From Oikopleura dioica (taxonomy: Eukaryota > Chordata > Appendicularia > Copelata > Oikopleuridae): DNA of 64,000 nt. The position numbers were made by a program, and so were the translations under genes. The stretch is from positions 5,208,001-5,272,000 of the forward strand of contig OU015569.1 of NCBI GenBank assembly GCA_907165135.1, in the 5' to 3' direction. Shown one piece after another: positions 46,075-58,930 of this stretch (position 1 is its first letter; each line of letters begins with the position of its first letter). The notes under the pieces are model-generated. The model saw only the letters and a list, made by a program, of their open reading frames with translations, was not told the DNA's origin and did no database searches.

Positions 46075-47106
46075 CGTCTGGAACTTTTGCTCTGGCTCTT
46101 TCAACGTAAGTTTTTAGCAGTATTGGCCAATGATGGCGCAGCGAAGAGTCACTGGGCGCATGAGTCATTTCTTCTTATTTTTGCCATTTCTACTACGCCG
46201 CCGCCACTTTCTCTCATAAACATAAATGAGCGGAGATTGAGCTTCTTCCAGTTAATACAGTCTCTGTCTGTCTTTCGATAAACAAACCGGATAGACTGAT
46301 TATTATTAATTTAAGTAATTTCAAAAACTGAATAAGATGATCCAATAAAAAATTATCGTTTTATCGATGAATAAAAGACAATCATAATTTTTAAAAATCC
46401 AAGAAAACTATCCAGTAAGAAAGGAGAAATTATTCTTCCAGTAGCGGGCCGGCGAGAAGGATTTCTTTGAGTTGGTTCGCCCATAAAGCTGCGCCTCTGA
46501 TTGGCTCCTTTCCCGCGCTCGATTTCCTTACCGAGGGTTAGAAATTCTCCCTCCAGTAGATTCTGAATTGCTCCCTTCCTCTTTCCGAACCGAAACTCAA
46601 ACCCGAACCGTTTAACGGTGATTCAAAGAGAGCAAAAGAAGAAAGTCAAGTTTGTTCCGGCAGAATTCCGCTCGACGAGAATTTCTAATTGCTTTCGTTT
46701 GAAAACTAAAAGCTAAGAGTATCGAAAGAAAAGAAGACTGAAGTGAACGATTCAGGAATTCGCGAAAGTTCGTTTTTTCGCGACTTTTTGGAGGCCGCGC
46801 GCTAGTGTTCGGTGACAAACACCCGCCCGCGCAAAACGCGAAAAAAAAAACGAAAAAATGTAATTTTTTCTTGTGTCATCTCTCAACTGAATTCATCTTC
46901 ATTTCCTCGGCTCTAGAATCTTTTCTTTTTGGCATTTTATTTATGCCTGGAGCCAGGGATGGCGCGCCTCGAAAAACGCCCGAGAAAGAAAAATTGAGAG
47001 AAAGTCGAAAATCTGAAAACGGGAAAAGTTATTCTAGAATATGTCATCAGTTGATGTTTTCTTGATTGGTATGTTTCAATTAACAGTTTGGTTTTCTTTT
47101 TGAAGA
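46075..47106. other. Divergent promoter region
   Basis: Separates the minus-strand DNAJC4-like gene from the plus-strand SR-protein gene. No exon is supported. It contains pyrimidine-rich stretches and a GC-rich patch near 46,440-46,520. An open frame at 46,805-47,065 is lysine/phenylalanine rich and unlikely to be real. Confidence 0.35.
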
Positions 47107-48288
47107 ATGACTCCGAGTCACTCTCGCAGCCGTTCGCGATCCGGGTCCAGGAGTTCTAGAGGAAGAAGCGCGTCCAGAGACCGCTCAAGGTAAGATCCCA
47201 TATTTTAACTTCTCTTTAATCCGTGTCCCCTTTTCTTAAAAAAAAGCAAAGCAAAAGACACCGTAATTTTTCATGCAAAAGTGTTTTCCGGTAAATCAAT
47301 CTACTTCTTTAGCAGAAGCCGATCGAAAAGCCGAAGCCGGTCAAGATCCCGCTCTCGGTCAGTGCTTGGCCACGTGGACGGTTACGATCCGGCCTTTCGA
47401 GGTTATCGAGTGAAAGTGGCTGATTTGAACACGCGCATCTCAAAGTACGAGCTAGAGAAGGAATTCGATCGCTATGGAAAGATTATTGATCTCATTCTCA
47501 TCCGTCGCTGCCCAACCGTTTGCTTTATCGTCTACAAACACAGGTACAGTCTTAAAAACCGTTTTGAAGTTAGTTTTCTTGACCTTGTCCCCTAAAACTC
47601 GCGTTTAGCAATGACGCAAGAAACGCTGCGAGAAAATTGCATAACCTTTCGATTTGGTCAACCCGTTTGCGCGCTGAACTGGCGAAACCGAGCGGCAAGT
47701 CGAGGTAAGGATTATTTTCTCGGCGGCAAAGCACCCAGAAATTTAAAGTGCAGGGGTGATGTTGATTTAAGAGTGAACGATTGCACGATCCTACGATTAG
47801 TTTACCACTTTACGAGAGCGATACTGTAGTCTCTGTCTGTCTAATTCGCCTTTTTCGAAAACTCGCGCCAAATCGAAAAGCAGACACGCCACTTACGATT
47901 CTTAAAAGGGCGATACGAATTTACGAGAGAATTAGCAAGTGCCGAAAAGAGACGGTCACCGAAAGAGTCTCAAAAGTCGCCCAATGCACGAGTGTTCAAT
48001 TATCTAATGGAAATTTAAGACGACGTTCTCGCTCGCCACGGCGGAGACGATCTCGCTCTCCTCGGCGGCGGTCTTACTCGGGGAATCGAAGACGTCGACG
48101 CTCAAGATCACACTCTCGAAGACAGTCTGACTCACGGCGCCGCTCAAGGTCGACCAGACGCAGCCGCTCTCGCTCAGAAAGGCGCTCCAAATCGAGGACT
48201 AGATCCAAATCCAGGTTCAGCTCCAGCCGTTCTTCATTCACCTTCAACCTCTATCTTTAGAAATCGTCGCTCGCGATCCCGCTCGTAA
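47107..48288 (+). CDS. SR-type splicing factor (RRM with RS domains at both ends)
   Basis: The ATG at 47107 opens an N-terminal RS stretch (MTPSHSRSRSRSGSRSSRGR). A single RRM follows (YRVKVADLNTRISKYELEKE, FDRYGKIIDLILIRR, TVCFIVYKHSNDARNAARKL), then a long RS/RRRSRSPRRR domain, finishing KSRNRRSRSRS with TAA 48286-48288. RS domains on both sides of an RRM recall Tra2 and some SRSF proteins, but the RRM core is divergent, so no orthologue is named. The intron before the C-terminal RS exon (~47,704-48,018) is ~315 nt, long for this genome. SR genes often regulate themselves through alternative exons in such introns. Confidence 0.7.
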
Positions 48289-48479
48289 ACCAACCGCAAT
48301 TAACCGTCAATCAAGAATCATCTTTCATTAGATTTAAATTCATTATCTCACCGTGCTAGTGACCGTCCGCTGCCATCTTTCATCGAAACTTTTATTATGA
48401 AAGTTAAATCTTATTCCAATATGAGATTGTCTACGAGGACGCTTCTGACAAATTTTTAAGCGTTTAGAAATTCGAGAAC

Positions 48480-49537
48480 ATGGCGGGCAATTTCTGGCAG
48501 AGCTCGCACTGTCGCCAGTGGCTGTTGGAGCCACACGAGATTGAAAGCGAGGCAGTCAAGAGCGACCGCGAATACATTATGAACAAACTATACAAAGGCG
48601 AACGCCCGGATCTGGTGAACTCGGACGAGGCGGACGAGAACTATAGAAAGATAATCATACTCTTCGCAAACGTCATTCAAGCAATCGGCGAGCAGCTCAA
48701 GTCCAGACAGCAAGTTATAGCCACAGCAACAGGTAAAATTTTCCTCAGAACTTACTGATCCATATTATTTTGTAGTATATTTCCGAAGATTCTACGTTAG
48801 AAATAGCTTCTCATCGTGCGATCCTCTACTGATGGCACCTACTTGCCTCTTTCTCGCCTCCAAAGTAGAAGAAAGCGGACAAATATCGCAAAATCGGCTG
48901 ATCAACGCCATGACTCAGATTGTCCGCTGCAAATTCCGCGATATTTTCCACATGATCTCCGACTATCCTTACAGAAACTCGTAAGTGAGACGTCTGATTT
49001 TAAGCCGTAGCAATACTTTTTAGGAACATTCTTGAGTGCGAATTTTACTTACTCGAGCTGATGGACTGCTGTTTGATTATTTACCATCCTTATCGCCCGC
49101 TACTGCAATTTCTACAAGACTTAAATATCAAAGAATCCGATGATCGACTATCGCTCATGGCCTGGCGCATCCTAAATGATTCCTACAGGTAAAATTCAGG
49201 GCTTGTCATTTTGGAGGAGTCTTCCTTGATTTCAATTTGTCATTTCGCATTTCATAGATCTGATGTAATGCTTCAATATCCTCCCTACATGATCGCTCTT
49301 GCTGCTCTACATATGTCTGGCATCCAACTCAACTACATGGACCGTCAGATTCACGGCCGACCAAAGCTTAGCGACTGGTTCGCCGAGCTGTCCCTTGATC
49401 TCAAACAGTTGGCGAAGATAACGAAAGAAATCCTGGCTATGTACGGCGTGTGGGCCAAATTTCCCGACGACCGCTCGATGGCGAAGCTCTACGATAGCAT
49501 GCCGAAGGCTCAACCTGAGAGCAGGATTACTAGATAG
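48480..49537 (+). CDS. CCNC: Cyclin C (Mediator kinase module)
   Basis: The regulatory partner of CDK8/19. The start MAGNFWQSSHCRQWLLEPHE is nearly invariant in animals (ATG 48480). Cyclin box 1 reads IIILFANVIQAIGEQLKSRQ, VYFRRFYVRNSFSSCDP and APTCLFLASKVEESG. The second fold includes NILECEFYLLELMDCCLIIY, HPYRPLLQFLQDL, MAWRILNDSYRSDVMLQYPP and IALAALHM. It ends AQPESRITR, TAG 49535-49537. Introns are 40-70 nt. It leads a plus-strand run with ALG14 and the orphan gene. Confidence 0.95.
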
Positions 49538-49794
49538 ACAGGAATCAACGTAAAGAACGCTTTTGCTAATAGGACGTTACTAAGGGAGGGTTTCTGTAAC
49601 TAGAAAAAGAACCTTCTGTGATCCGCAATGAGACTCAACAAATCGTTGGAGGTCATCTCACCTCCCAGCCTAGTCAGATGACTTAGCAAACCCTTGGTAC
49701 TCCCGATTCCGCTCATCTTCTCACTGCTATCTTCGTATTTCAACTCCTCCATTGCCGAAACCCGTCAAGCACACTTTCCTCATTTAGAGATCGG

Positions 49795-50497
49795 ATGCTG
49801 GCAGTACTTTGGATTCTGGTGCTCTTTCCATTCTATCGACTCGTCAAAATACTTATTTTCCAGCGTGGCAAGGCTTGTACAATTGCGCAAAGAAGGGGCG
49901 GCAGTGTGAGAGTAATGGCCGTCCTTGGCTCGGGCGGCCACACAACAGAAATGCTCCGGATTCTCTCTGTCTTAGGTATTCACGGCTCTATCTATTCCCA
50001 TATCAAATTCGCCATCAGATAACGAGTTCGGCCCTATCACAGTTGTCGTGGCCGATACCGATCGACAATCTACCTTCATGGCCAAGCAGAAAATAATCAA
50101 ACCGTACAAACTCCAAGTCATTCCAAGGGCGAGAGAAGTAAAGCAAACCTGGTCAAGTACATTATTGTCTACTGCCAAAGCAATCTTCGCCTCAATCCCG
50201 GTCGTCTTCGACGATCGACCTGACTTGTTGCTTCTCAATGGACCTGGAACATGTATCCCCATTGTAATTGCTTCATTTTGCCTGCAACTGTTCACGAATC
50301 ATGATGTAAAACTAGGTATGTGTTTTCAGTTTTTCTTGCTTTGACCTGACTATCTAGTCTTTGTCGAGTCATTCTGCAGGGTTGAAAAGCTCTCGATGAC
50401 TGGAATGCTGCTTTATCCGATTGCCGACGTATTCTTCGTACAGTGGCCTCAACTTCTTCTAAAATACCCTCGCGCCATTTACCGGGGTCGTTTCTAA
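49795..50497 (+). CDS. ALG14: UDP-GlcNAc transferase subunit ALG14
   Basis: The ER membrane anchor that recruits ALG13 for the second step of dolichol-linked oligosaccharide synthesis. The ATG (49795) follows 'catttag' by four bases, a likely trans-splice acceptor. An N-terminal membrane helix (MLAVLWILVLFPFYRLVKIL) is followed by VMAVLGSGGHTTEMLRIL (glycine-rich motif), then after a 42-nt intron DTDRQSTFMAKQKI, IPRAREVKQTW and RPDLLLLNGPGTCIPIVIAS. The end is FVESFCRVEKLSMTGMLLYP ... FFVQWPQLLLKYPRAIYRGR, stop TAA 50495-50497. Confidence 0.92.
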
Positions 50498-50633
50498 CCA
50501 CCTACTTACCCTCTTTACTGTCCTCTTCTTCGTCTGTAACTTTTACTGCTTCCATTGTTCAATAATATTTAAATTTCTGTACTGCGACGAACGCGGCCTT
50601 CATAAAAACTTACGTTAACTCATCCCTTTTAGA

Positions 50634-52608
50634 ATGCGACTTTCCATTCGCAAGGCCAGCGCCGTTGTTGCCAACTCGGGCCTCATGAACGTAAGTACTC
50701 CTGGCAATACTCCTAGTCATGCCATTTCTAGACCGTTGCCTTCAAGGCTTCCGCCTCTGCTGCCGGTGTCAAGAACTGGAATGTTTCAGTCACTAATGTT
50801 TACGATCCGGTCGTCAAAGCTGGTTTGGGTGCCGTTGTCGAATTCCAGGACTTCATCCCCCACCGAATCCGAGGCCAGGTCTCCGATGCCACCCTTGAGA
50901 AGACCCTCGCTATCTTCGAGAAGATGCGGGCCGACAACGCCAAGGCCTACCAGATCAAGTAAGTCGTTCTTTGTTAAAATACTCTTGGATAAAAGTTTTA
51001 AGAAACACTCTTGGCCCAATCTTCCTTGAAGAAGCCAAGGCCATCGAGGCTGCCCGGACCGATGCCGTCCCTCGAATTCGACGAGAGAACCGAGCTCTTT
51101 CTAACCTCTACTACCTTTACATGGGTCCCCCACCAAAGATGACCGGCTCATCTCCCATCGAAGGTCACCGAATGTTGAACACCGCTTCCTGGATCAACCT
51201 TGTCGAACGATACCCACCAGTTGTCTCCATGCACGGTCACTTCAAGGACCAGGGGATGCCACTCAACCCCGAAAATGGCTGCATCGAGGATGTCCTATCC
51301 AAGGACCGAGTCTGGCCCCACACTGGAGAGCCCGTCCTTGAGGCCGTCCACGGTGCCTGGGCCGGCGAATTCTTCTTTGAGGGTAATTAATTGTTTGTAC
51401 CCTAAAACCAAATTCTTATTTTTACTATTAGGAGAAGATGCCGCTGGACAGACTGTCCGAATCCCAATCCAGGCCCCAGTCCCTGCCAACGTTGAGACCG
51501 GTAATACAAAGTATTGTTTTAGTCATTTTTAACCAGTATTTTAGTCCAGGCTGATGGCGAGACCGCTGTTACCACCGTCTCCCCAGCTACCTCTGGCATC
51601 ACCGAGGCTAGCTTCATCACCAACGATGCTGGCTTCCCCCGATTCACCCTTGGTCCAGTCTACGGATGGCTCCAGGGCGCCGGTACTCCAAGCCAGCAGG
51701 CTGCTGAGTATGCCGCCAATGCTGCCGTCCTCGACAAGTTTAACGGCTTCCAGTCCTTGGTAAAGGGCCATTCAATCTAATAGAGCTAACGATGAAATTC
51801 CATAAGAATTTTTCGGCAAAAAAATTTTTTTGTGAGCTATCAGCATATTCTGAAAGCCCGTATCAGAATTAGTGGAATCCCCAAATTCTAGCACTTGATG
51901 ACGTCACGATGACGTCATCACTGATGATTGAAGGTCCAGAACCGCGGAACCTTAGGTACGCTTTTTGAAGACGTTTTTGTCGAAAAAATAATTTTTTTCT
52001 TTGCAGGAGGTTGTTCAGCATCGAAAACTACACGGGAATCCGGGTTCGAACCGGCCATAACCAGCCGGTCATTTTGGCGGTTCAATTTGTAACCGGTCGG
52101 TTCGGAAAAATTCTTCCGGATTCCCACGTAGTTTTTGATGCTGAATAACCTCCCGCAAAGAAAAAAAATTGCTTTTCAACAAAAACGTTCTCTAAAAGCG
52201 TACCTAAGTTTCTAGGATTCTTCACCTTCAATCATCAGTGATGACGTCATCGTGACGTCATCAAGTGCTAGAATTTGGGGATTCCACTAATTCTGATACG
52301 GGCTTTCAGAATATGCTGATAGCTCACAAAAAATTTTTTTTGCCGAAAAATTCTTATGGAATTTCATCTAACGCTACATCTTTCAGGTCGCCATCAAGCC
52401 AGCCACCGTCAACACCTTGACTGACTTGTCTCCCTTCTCCCCCCGAAACGCCGCCAAGTTCAACACCCAGACCCTCTACGGCCGATCCAACTACGTCAAA
52501 ATGGTTTTCACCATGGTCTTCGTAAGTGCACTCTATTTGAATAGCTCTTGGCCGTCAATTACTCTTCTAAAAATTCTATTTTAGTTCCTCCTTGTTTCCA
52601 ACGTCTAA
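50634..52608 (+). CDS. Orphan protein, probably highly expressed, with C-terminal hydrophobic end
   Basis: Exons join in phase to a protein of roughly 370 residues. They read MRLSIRKASAVVANSGLMN, AFKASASAAGVKNWNVSVTN, VVEFQDFIPHRIRGQVSDAT, LEEAKAIEAARTDAVPRIRR, YLYMGPPPKMTGSSPIEGHR, LEAVHGAWAGEFFFEGE, FPRFTLGPVYGWLQGAGTPS, FNGFQSLVAIKPATVN and a hydrophobic end VKMVFTMVFFLLVSNV (TAA 52606-52608). The ATG follows 'cttttaga', trans-splice-like, 137 bp after ALG14. Codons strongly favour C/G third positions (ATC, GCC, AAG, CTT/CTC) unlike neighbours, suggesting high expression. The Ala-rich basic start could be a targeting peptide. I do not recognise the family. One intron carries a foldback element. 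Confidence 0.75.
51792..52368. mobile_element. 577-bp foldback element inside an intron, with 6-bp target duplication
   Basis: Ends are perfect inverts (ATGAAATTCCATAAGAATTT at 51792; complement ending 52368) and the arms match for about 250 bp each, leaving a short centre with an extra palindrome around the ACCGGC/GCCGGT words. CTAACG is present immediately outside both ends (51786-51791 and 52369-52374). Each arm carries the pair of TGACGTCA palindromes seen in GATGACGTCACGATGACGTC. Removing element plus one CTAACG leaves a 44-nt intron with normal ends. Confidence 0.92.
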
Positions 52609-52998
52609 ATTCCATCGAAATCGCACCATATTGGTGACGTTCATGAATGAAAAATTCTATTTATTGCGAACCTGCAAAGTTCAATTCTATTGTTAATGGT
52701 CCGCTGCAACCTTGTTGTCATTCGACTCCCAACTAAAATTATTTATTGTTCGCATAACTACATGTTTCGCTGAATAAAACATAATGGACCAATAGTTCAT
52801 AAAAATCAAACTCTTGTGTTTCATTCTCAAAAGACATTAAAATTACAATAAGACTCGGTCATCATTTTCGCGTGTAGACGCAAATACGTGTGTAAATAAA
52901 TAGACCGGCTGAGAATTCGTCCTTTGGGAGAGTTGTACCGAGAATATTTTCATCTTCTGCCAAGTCTGACTGAAAAATCTTCAGACAGAATCGTTAAA

Positions 52999-54198
<1,200 letters not shown>

Positions 54199-55462
54199 AC
54201 TACGTTTTCTTCACTAACAGTCCTTCTACTGCTTTTACTGAACAGTAACCTAATCGAACATATCCCCGGGAATCACTAGTCTAGCGAGCACCTCCTTTAT
54301 TTCAACATTTAACTATTTATACTCATTTGGTGTTGGCTATCCCAGATCTATACGCGATACCAAAACTAGAACTATTTAATTTTCCGAATGTCTTCAATAC
54401 CTTTTATTCGGTCGACTTTTGTAACATTTAGGCCGAAACAGCTGTAACCGTCAAGTTGCGTACATATCTAAGTTGAATTTTCGGTGCCCATCTCCATTAA
54501 TAATGTGCTGCTTTGACCCCTTGAATGTCACATTTCATACTGTACTACTCATCTCCTTCGTAGAGCTCTCTCTACATTCTCATTTCTATTCCTGCTTTTC
54601 ATTTCTAGTTTACTTTTCCTCCAAGTAGTCCTGAAGTACCATGAGAGACAAATCTACACCTAATTTAAATATGTGCGAAAACAATGTGCAATTTCTTGAA
54701 TTAAACTCTCAGACAACCAAAAAGCAAACTGACGGCATATTTCCGCCGTGTTTTAAAACAGGTAATATGTCTTGAACTTTCAATAATATTTCATTTAATC
54801 TCGATAATATCGTGCAGGCTGAACGGGTCATCGTTTGACAGTATATTCTCACTCACAATATTCAAACAGAAAATCAATCATATCATCAAACATACAAATC
54901 ACAGTTTATCAAATAGAAAACACTAACTACACTCATTTTTCGCATACTTATCAGGGGAGGAGTTCACGAGCAGCTGCGGATAGGATAAAATACGTGTGTT
55001 GGTTTTTTGAGGGGAAATGAGAAATCGAAAGCTGCACGTTCAATTATTTACTCTTTGGATTCTTAGTCACCCGAAGCAGAAAGAGGACAGTGTTCGCAAA
55101 GGAGGATACAGTTAGAGTTTACTAGTGGCGTATTATTAGACAGCTGTTGAACAACCAGATTCTCCTTCGCAAGCATACAGTTACAGTAAGTGCCGCGTTT
55201 TACAGATAGCACGCCCGTCTCGCATTCTTTTTACAGTACAATTGTAACACAATTATGAAAAGAGCAACATTCACTCGATGGGCGGTCGATCTGTACTAGG
55301 CAGTAGTCTCACTGTAGTTCCGTTTTTTTGTTAATCTTATCACCGAAAGATAGAATGGGTAGCGGTAATATCAAAATTAAAAGGTAAACTTCCTGTGTCA
55401 GGGAAGAGGATATAAAGCAAGTTTTTTCATCAGAAATAAAGAGAAGTGTTTTTCTTTATGAA
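54199..55462. other. Intergenic between convergent genes, no gene seen
   Basis: Holds 3' regions of SURF4 (plus) and the next minus-strand gene. AT-rich; no exon, RNA gene or long repeat could be supported. Confidence 0.35.
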
Positions 55463-57016
55463 TTATGGCGCGCTTGAAGGATCACCTTTAGAGACTTTTG
55501 GCGGCATGTCGTTTAGCTTTACGATGACGCTGGCATGCACGGGTTCTGGGCTTGGACTTTTCTCGCCTTCGCTTTGCATCTATAAAAACGCGATTTCATT
55601 CTTTTTTCTCAATAGTGTCAAGCGCTCGATCGCTGAGACCAGCGATTAAAGCCCTAGTCCATCACGTACCTCGGGATGATCAAGAACGGCATCTGGGTCC
55701 ATTTCCGCCTGTTTCCTGCCTGTTTTTTCGATGCGTTGCATTGTGTAGGGCAAAATCGTAACATCAAAATGGTGCGGCGGCTGTCTCATGATTAGGTCGT
55801 TAATTGTCTTTCCGCGGATGTTTTTCGCCGGGCCTGGAGTCGTCAGTGACCGCTTGCGTCTGATAAACTCCTAGAGCTATGTTAGAATGCGTATTTAGTC
55901 AAAAACGGTCCTACTGGCGTCAAAAATCACAAAATACTTACTCCTCCTTCATTCCCGTCGCTGATGCCGCGTTTTCCGGCGTTTGACAAAAGTTGAGCGC
56001 GCCGATTGTGTTGCTGCCGGCCCATCTGTCGCAGGTTCTCGTGTTCTTGCATCTTCTCCGATTTTCTATTTCGCAGCGCCTGAAGCGAGTCTGGTTATCG
56101 CTTGGGCACAGTGCGTGAGTGTTGTGTAACGAGCACGCCTGCCCAAATGAAAAACAAATGGATTAAAAAACACTGTCAAGCCCAGAAGTAATTCTTAAAA
56201 ATCTCTCGAAAAGAGTCACCTGGAGTGTTCTTGCTGCACTGATCCAGAGACTACGCTCATCAATCGGCAAGTGATGCGAGTTGACCAGACCTTCGTATCT
56301 GTTCATCTGCACACTAAGGGCAAAATCATAATCTAAGGAAGCAACAGGGATCGGGTGTCTAAATTTGCGCGACCTCTCGGGGTTCGAAATTGAACTGGAA
56401 AGAGAGGTGTAACTGAAATCTTCACAACAAGGCAATTAACTCGTTCTCCGGGATAATGGGCGCTTACAGTGCTCGAGAGACAGGAATGCCTGTAACGAAA
56501 GTCGAGGAAATCTACACACGCTACGACTTTTTGACCGAATGCAGCGATTCGAGAGGGACAATGCGGTGATTCGCTTTCAAATAAGATTTTTATTTCAATT
56601 CATGATATTTCAACTCGAAAAGTGACTTTCTCATCTTTGCTTTCAGATGATCTTGATGCTACGCCCCGTCTCTCTAGTATGAAGTATTTACAATGAGCGC
56701 GTGCTTACTTGAGCTGCGATTCATCCTTGAACTGCTCCGCGGCGAGGCAGAGGAGGCTTAGGTTGTTGTCGTTTCCGCTTCGGCCGTGTTCGACTGGGCT
56801 TCTTTCTTGATCTTCCACTGGTTTCTCTAGGACGTAGTCGACATCCATCGCATCTTGATCGGAGAATCTGAATCCCAGCTCTCGATTGCTCTTGGCGCTT
56901 GATTTGCTCTCAGTGGCGACCATAGCTTCCGGATGATGATGACCGTCTTCTTCGTTCCCTGGCGGGTGGATCGTTCCTGACTCGGGAGGCGGCGGCGGGG
57001 GTTGACTGCTCTGCAC
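55463..57016 (-). CDS. Uncharacterised, probably nuclear, helical/disordered protein
   Basis: Exons join in phase. A Pro-rich start (QPPPPPPESG) leads to FRFSDQDAMDVDYVLEKPVE, then NNLSLLCLAAEQFKDESQLN, VQMNRYEGLVNSHHLPIDER, SLWISAARTLQALRNRKSEK and MQEHENLRQMGRQQHNRRAQ. A basic segment follows (EFIRRKRSLTTPGPAKNIRG), then KTINDLIMRQPPHHFDVTIL. The end is a Ser/Pro-rich tail with VHASVIVKLNDMPPKVSKG, stop TAA 55463-55465. No family is recognised. Basic clusters and SP-rich ends suggest a chromatin- or transcription-linked role, which is inference only. The ATG is not found in the first exon seen (frame open with GTG at 57016), so an upstream exon is likely. Introns of ~140 and ~400 nt are present. 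Confidence 0.55.
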
Positions 57017-57886
57017 ACGCTGCTGAACGCACGCGGCGCTAGGAAAAAGCTCTACTGCGCGGAGGAGAGGGAGATTGTGCGCTTAGGGGAATGCTCGGCA
57101 AGTGTGGCTCCAGCCATAGTCCGCGGACGACTCTCTTGGCCTGATGCGCCTACACGGCACGGAGAGAGCGTGGGCGCTTCTCTCCCTCCGCCGCCAGTCC
57201 TTGCTGCTTCCGCGCCAATGCGGTGACCACCGCCGCGCTTAACCTTAACAGCTTAGTCCGTGTCCTTCCTTGGGCCAGGAGCCTTCTCCGTGCGCGGGGG
57301 CCTCAGCGACTCCCTCACCGAAAGTAGCGTCTTGCATAACTTGTATTTACACAACAGAAAAGGAGTTACATAATTACTTGCAGAACTTTGGCCGAATTGT
57401 CGCACCCAGTTTAGCCCAGCCTGTGCCCTCACAGCTCAGAGCCTTCACGCTCTGAGCGCGTGTTATCAGCGTGCCACCTCCTAAGTTCACCTATCCGCAT
57501 CACCCAGTTGTTGATGTTACAAGCCAGGGCTTATTCAGCGAGTTAACTTCAGTTGAAACAAGTGACAATCATTTTATTAAGTTTCGATTGAGAATGGTAA
57601 ACTAAAATTCATATTCAGCGACATTTTCAGCAAAGAATCAGTGGTAAAGAACGATGCGATTGGAACCTCAGGAGATGTTATCAACGATTCGTTATTCATG
57701 CTATGGTGGTTCATTGGGATTTTCTAAAGGTTGTTTGATTCAGACAATCTTTCCATAACATCAATTTACATTGCGAAGCAGACATTTACATTGAGCGTCA
57801 CTACTCTGCCAAATATTTGACATAAAAATGGTAAAGACGAACTCAGTTGACTTGCTGTACTTTAGCATAGTACGTGAGCACGAGTT
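57017..57886. other. Intergenic, no gene supported
   Basis: GC-rich in the first 250 bp, where the 5' exon of the preceding minus-strand gene may lie. Two short plus-strand frames (57,002-57,226 and 57,270-57,455) are not convincing. Nothing else is recognised. Confidence 0.3.
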
Positions 57887-58858
57887 TCAGTAGATAACGT
57901 TTCCTGAATGAATACCGCTGAAATTCGCCGTTGTAAGTGCTTCGAAGTAAACATCGTCGAAGTACTCTCGGTTGAGAAAAATTGACTCAAGGATATGTTT
58001 GCTTATTGAGCACACGGACCATTCGCTATCTCGTTTCGAGAAAAAGGTCAGTTCCGCGAAGTCCTACAATTATCAAATTTTTGTCGGGAAGACATACACT
58101 TACGTTTAGGATCTTTAGGCCAATGCAAGGACTGCCACTTTGAATCGCTACTCTGAGGTCACGAGAGTCCCAAAGATACGTTTCCGCTTCGACTTGAAAT
58201 AAAGCGGAAAAACTCTGAAGAGCAGCTGACACAACCAGACGATTGAGATCAGTTCTCTCATGAATCCATTTTAGCTTAGCATTATTTTCGCTTTGCAACA
58301 AGTCCCAGAAAGCATCGTCATTAATTGTTATTAAAATCGCGCCAATAAGACTCTCAAGTGTACTCTGAAAGATGATGTCAATTTTTACTTACATCCCTTT
58401 GAAAATTGATTGCCGGCTTACCAAATCTCTCGACGAAATTGAAGAGGAAGAAAGTATTCGCCGAAGATCGTCTTGGTAAAATCTTAGACCGAGTCTTTTA
58501 AGCAAACTTCGAATATTTGAAAGAAAAAAGAAAAGCACCGATTTCTTGAAGATTCCAGAGCCACTCTAACATCCATTGGAATATAATGCCAGTCTCCTGG
58601 AATCGTTTTTCGAGGCGCTTCTGGTATGTCCTCCTCAACTTGATAGTAGCCAGTTGACTCGGTGACAACAGGTGCAATTTGGTTAATTTTCAGAGTTTGA
58701 CCATGCTCAGACTCATTGTCTTCTAGATATTCAATGAAAGCGTCGGCTAAAGAAGCCGCAAACTTCGGCCAGTACCAATCCATTTCTTTTCTATTCACAA
58801 GTTTTCTCTCCTCGGCAATCACTTGTTCATTTAGCACGGACTTCCGCAACATGTTCAT
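57887..58858 (-). CDS. Uncharacterised soluble protein
   Basis: From an ATG near 58,858 (MNMLRKSVLNEQVIAEERKL) exons read MDWYWPKFAASLADAFIEYL, TGYYQVEEDIPEAPRKTIPG and DWHYIPMDVRVALESSRN. After a ~32-nt intron comes RLLKRLGLRFYQDDLRRILS, then STLESLIGAILITINDDAFW, LQSFSALFQVEAETYLWDSR and, in the last exon, DFAELTFFSKRDSEWSVCSI ... FSGIHSGNVIY with TGA 57887-57889. All junctions keep one frame, so the gene is probably real, but I do not recognise a domain. It may be the 3' part of a longer gene including the membrane protein immediately upstream on the same strand. Confidence 0.5.
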
Positions 58859-58930
58859 TTCGTTTTTCACCGTAAAGATCTCTTAGTTGAGGATTATATA
58901 AGTACAGAAACAAAAAATTGTAAGAAATAT

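Noticed and set aside
50610-50640. ACTCATCCC-containing stretch before the orphan gene as a spliced-leader gene
   Set aside because: Only a short match by eye, with no donor or Sm-site context; better read as a pyrimidine tract plus acceptor.
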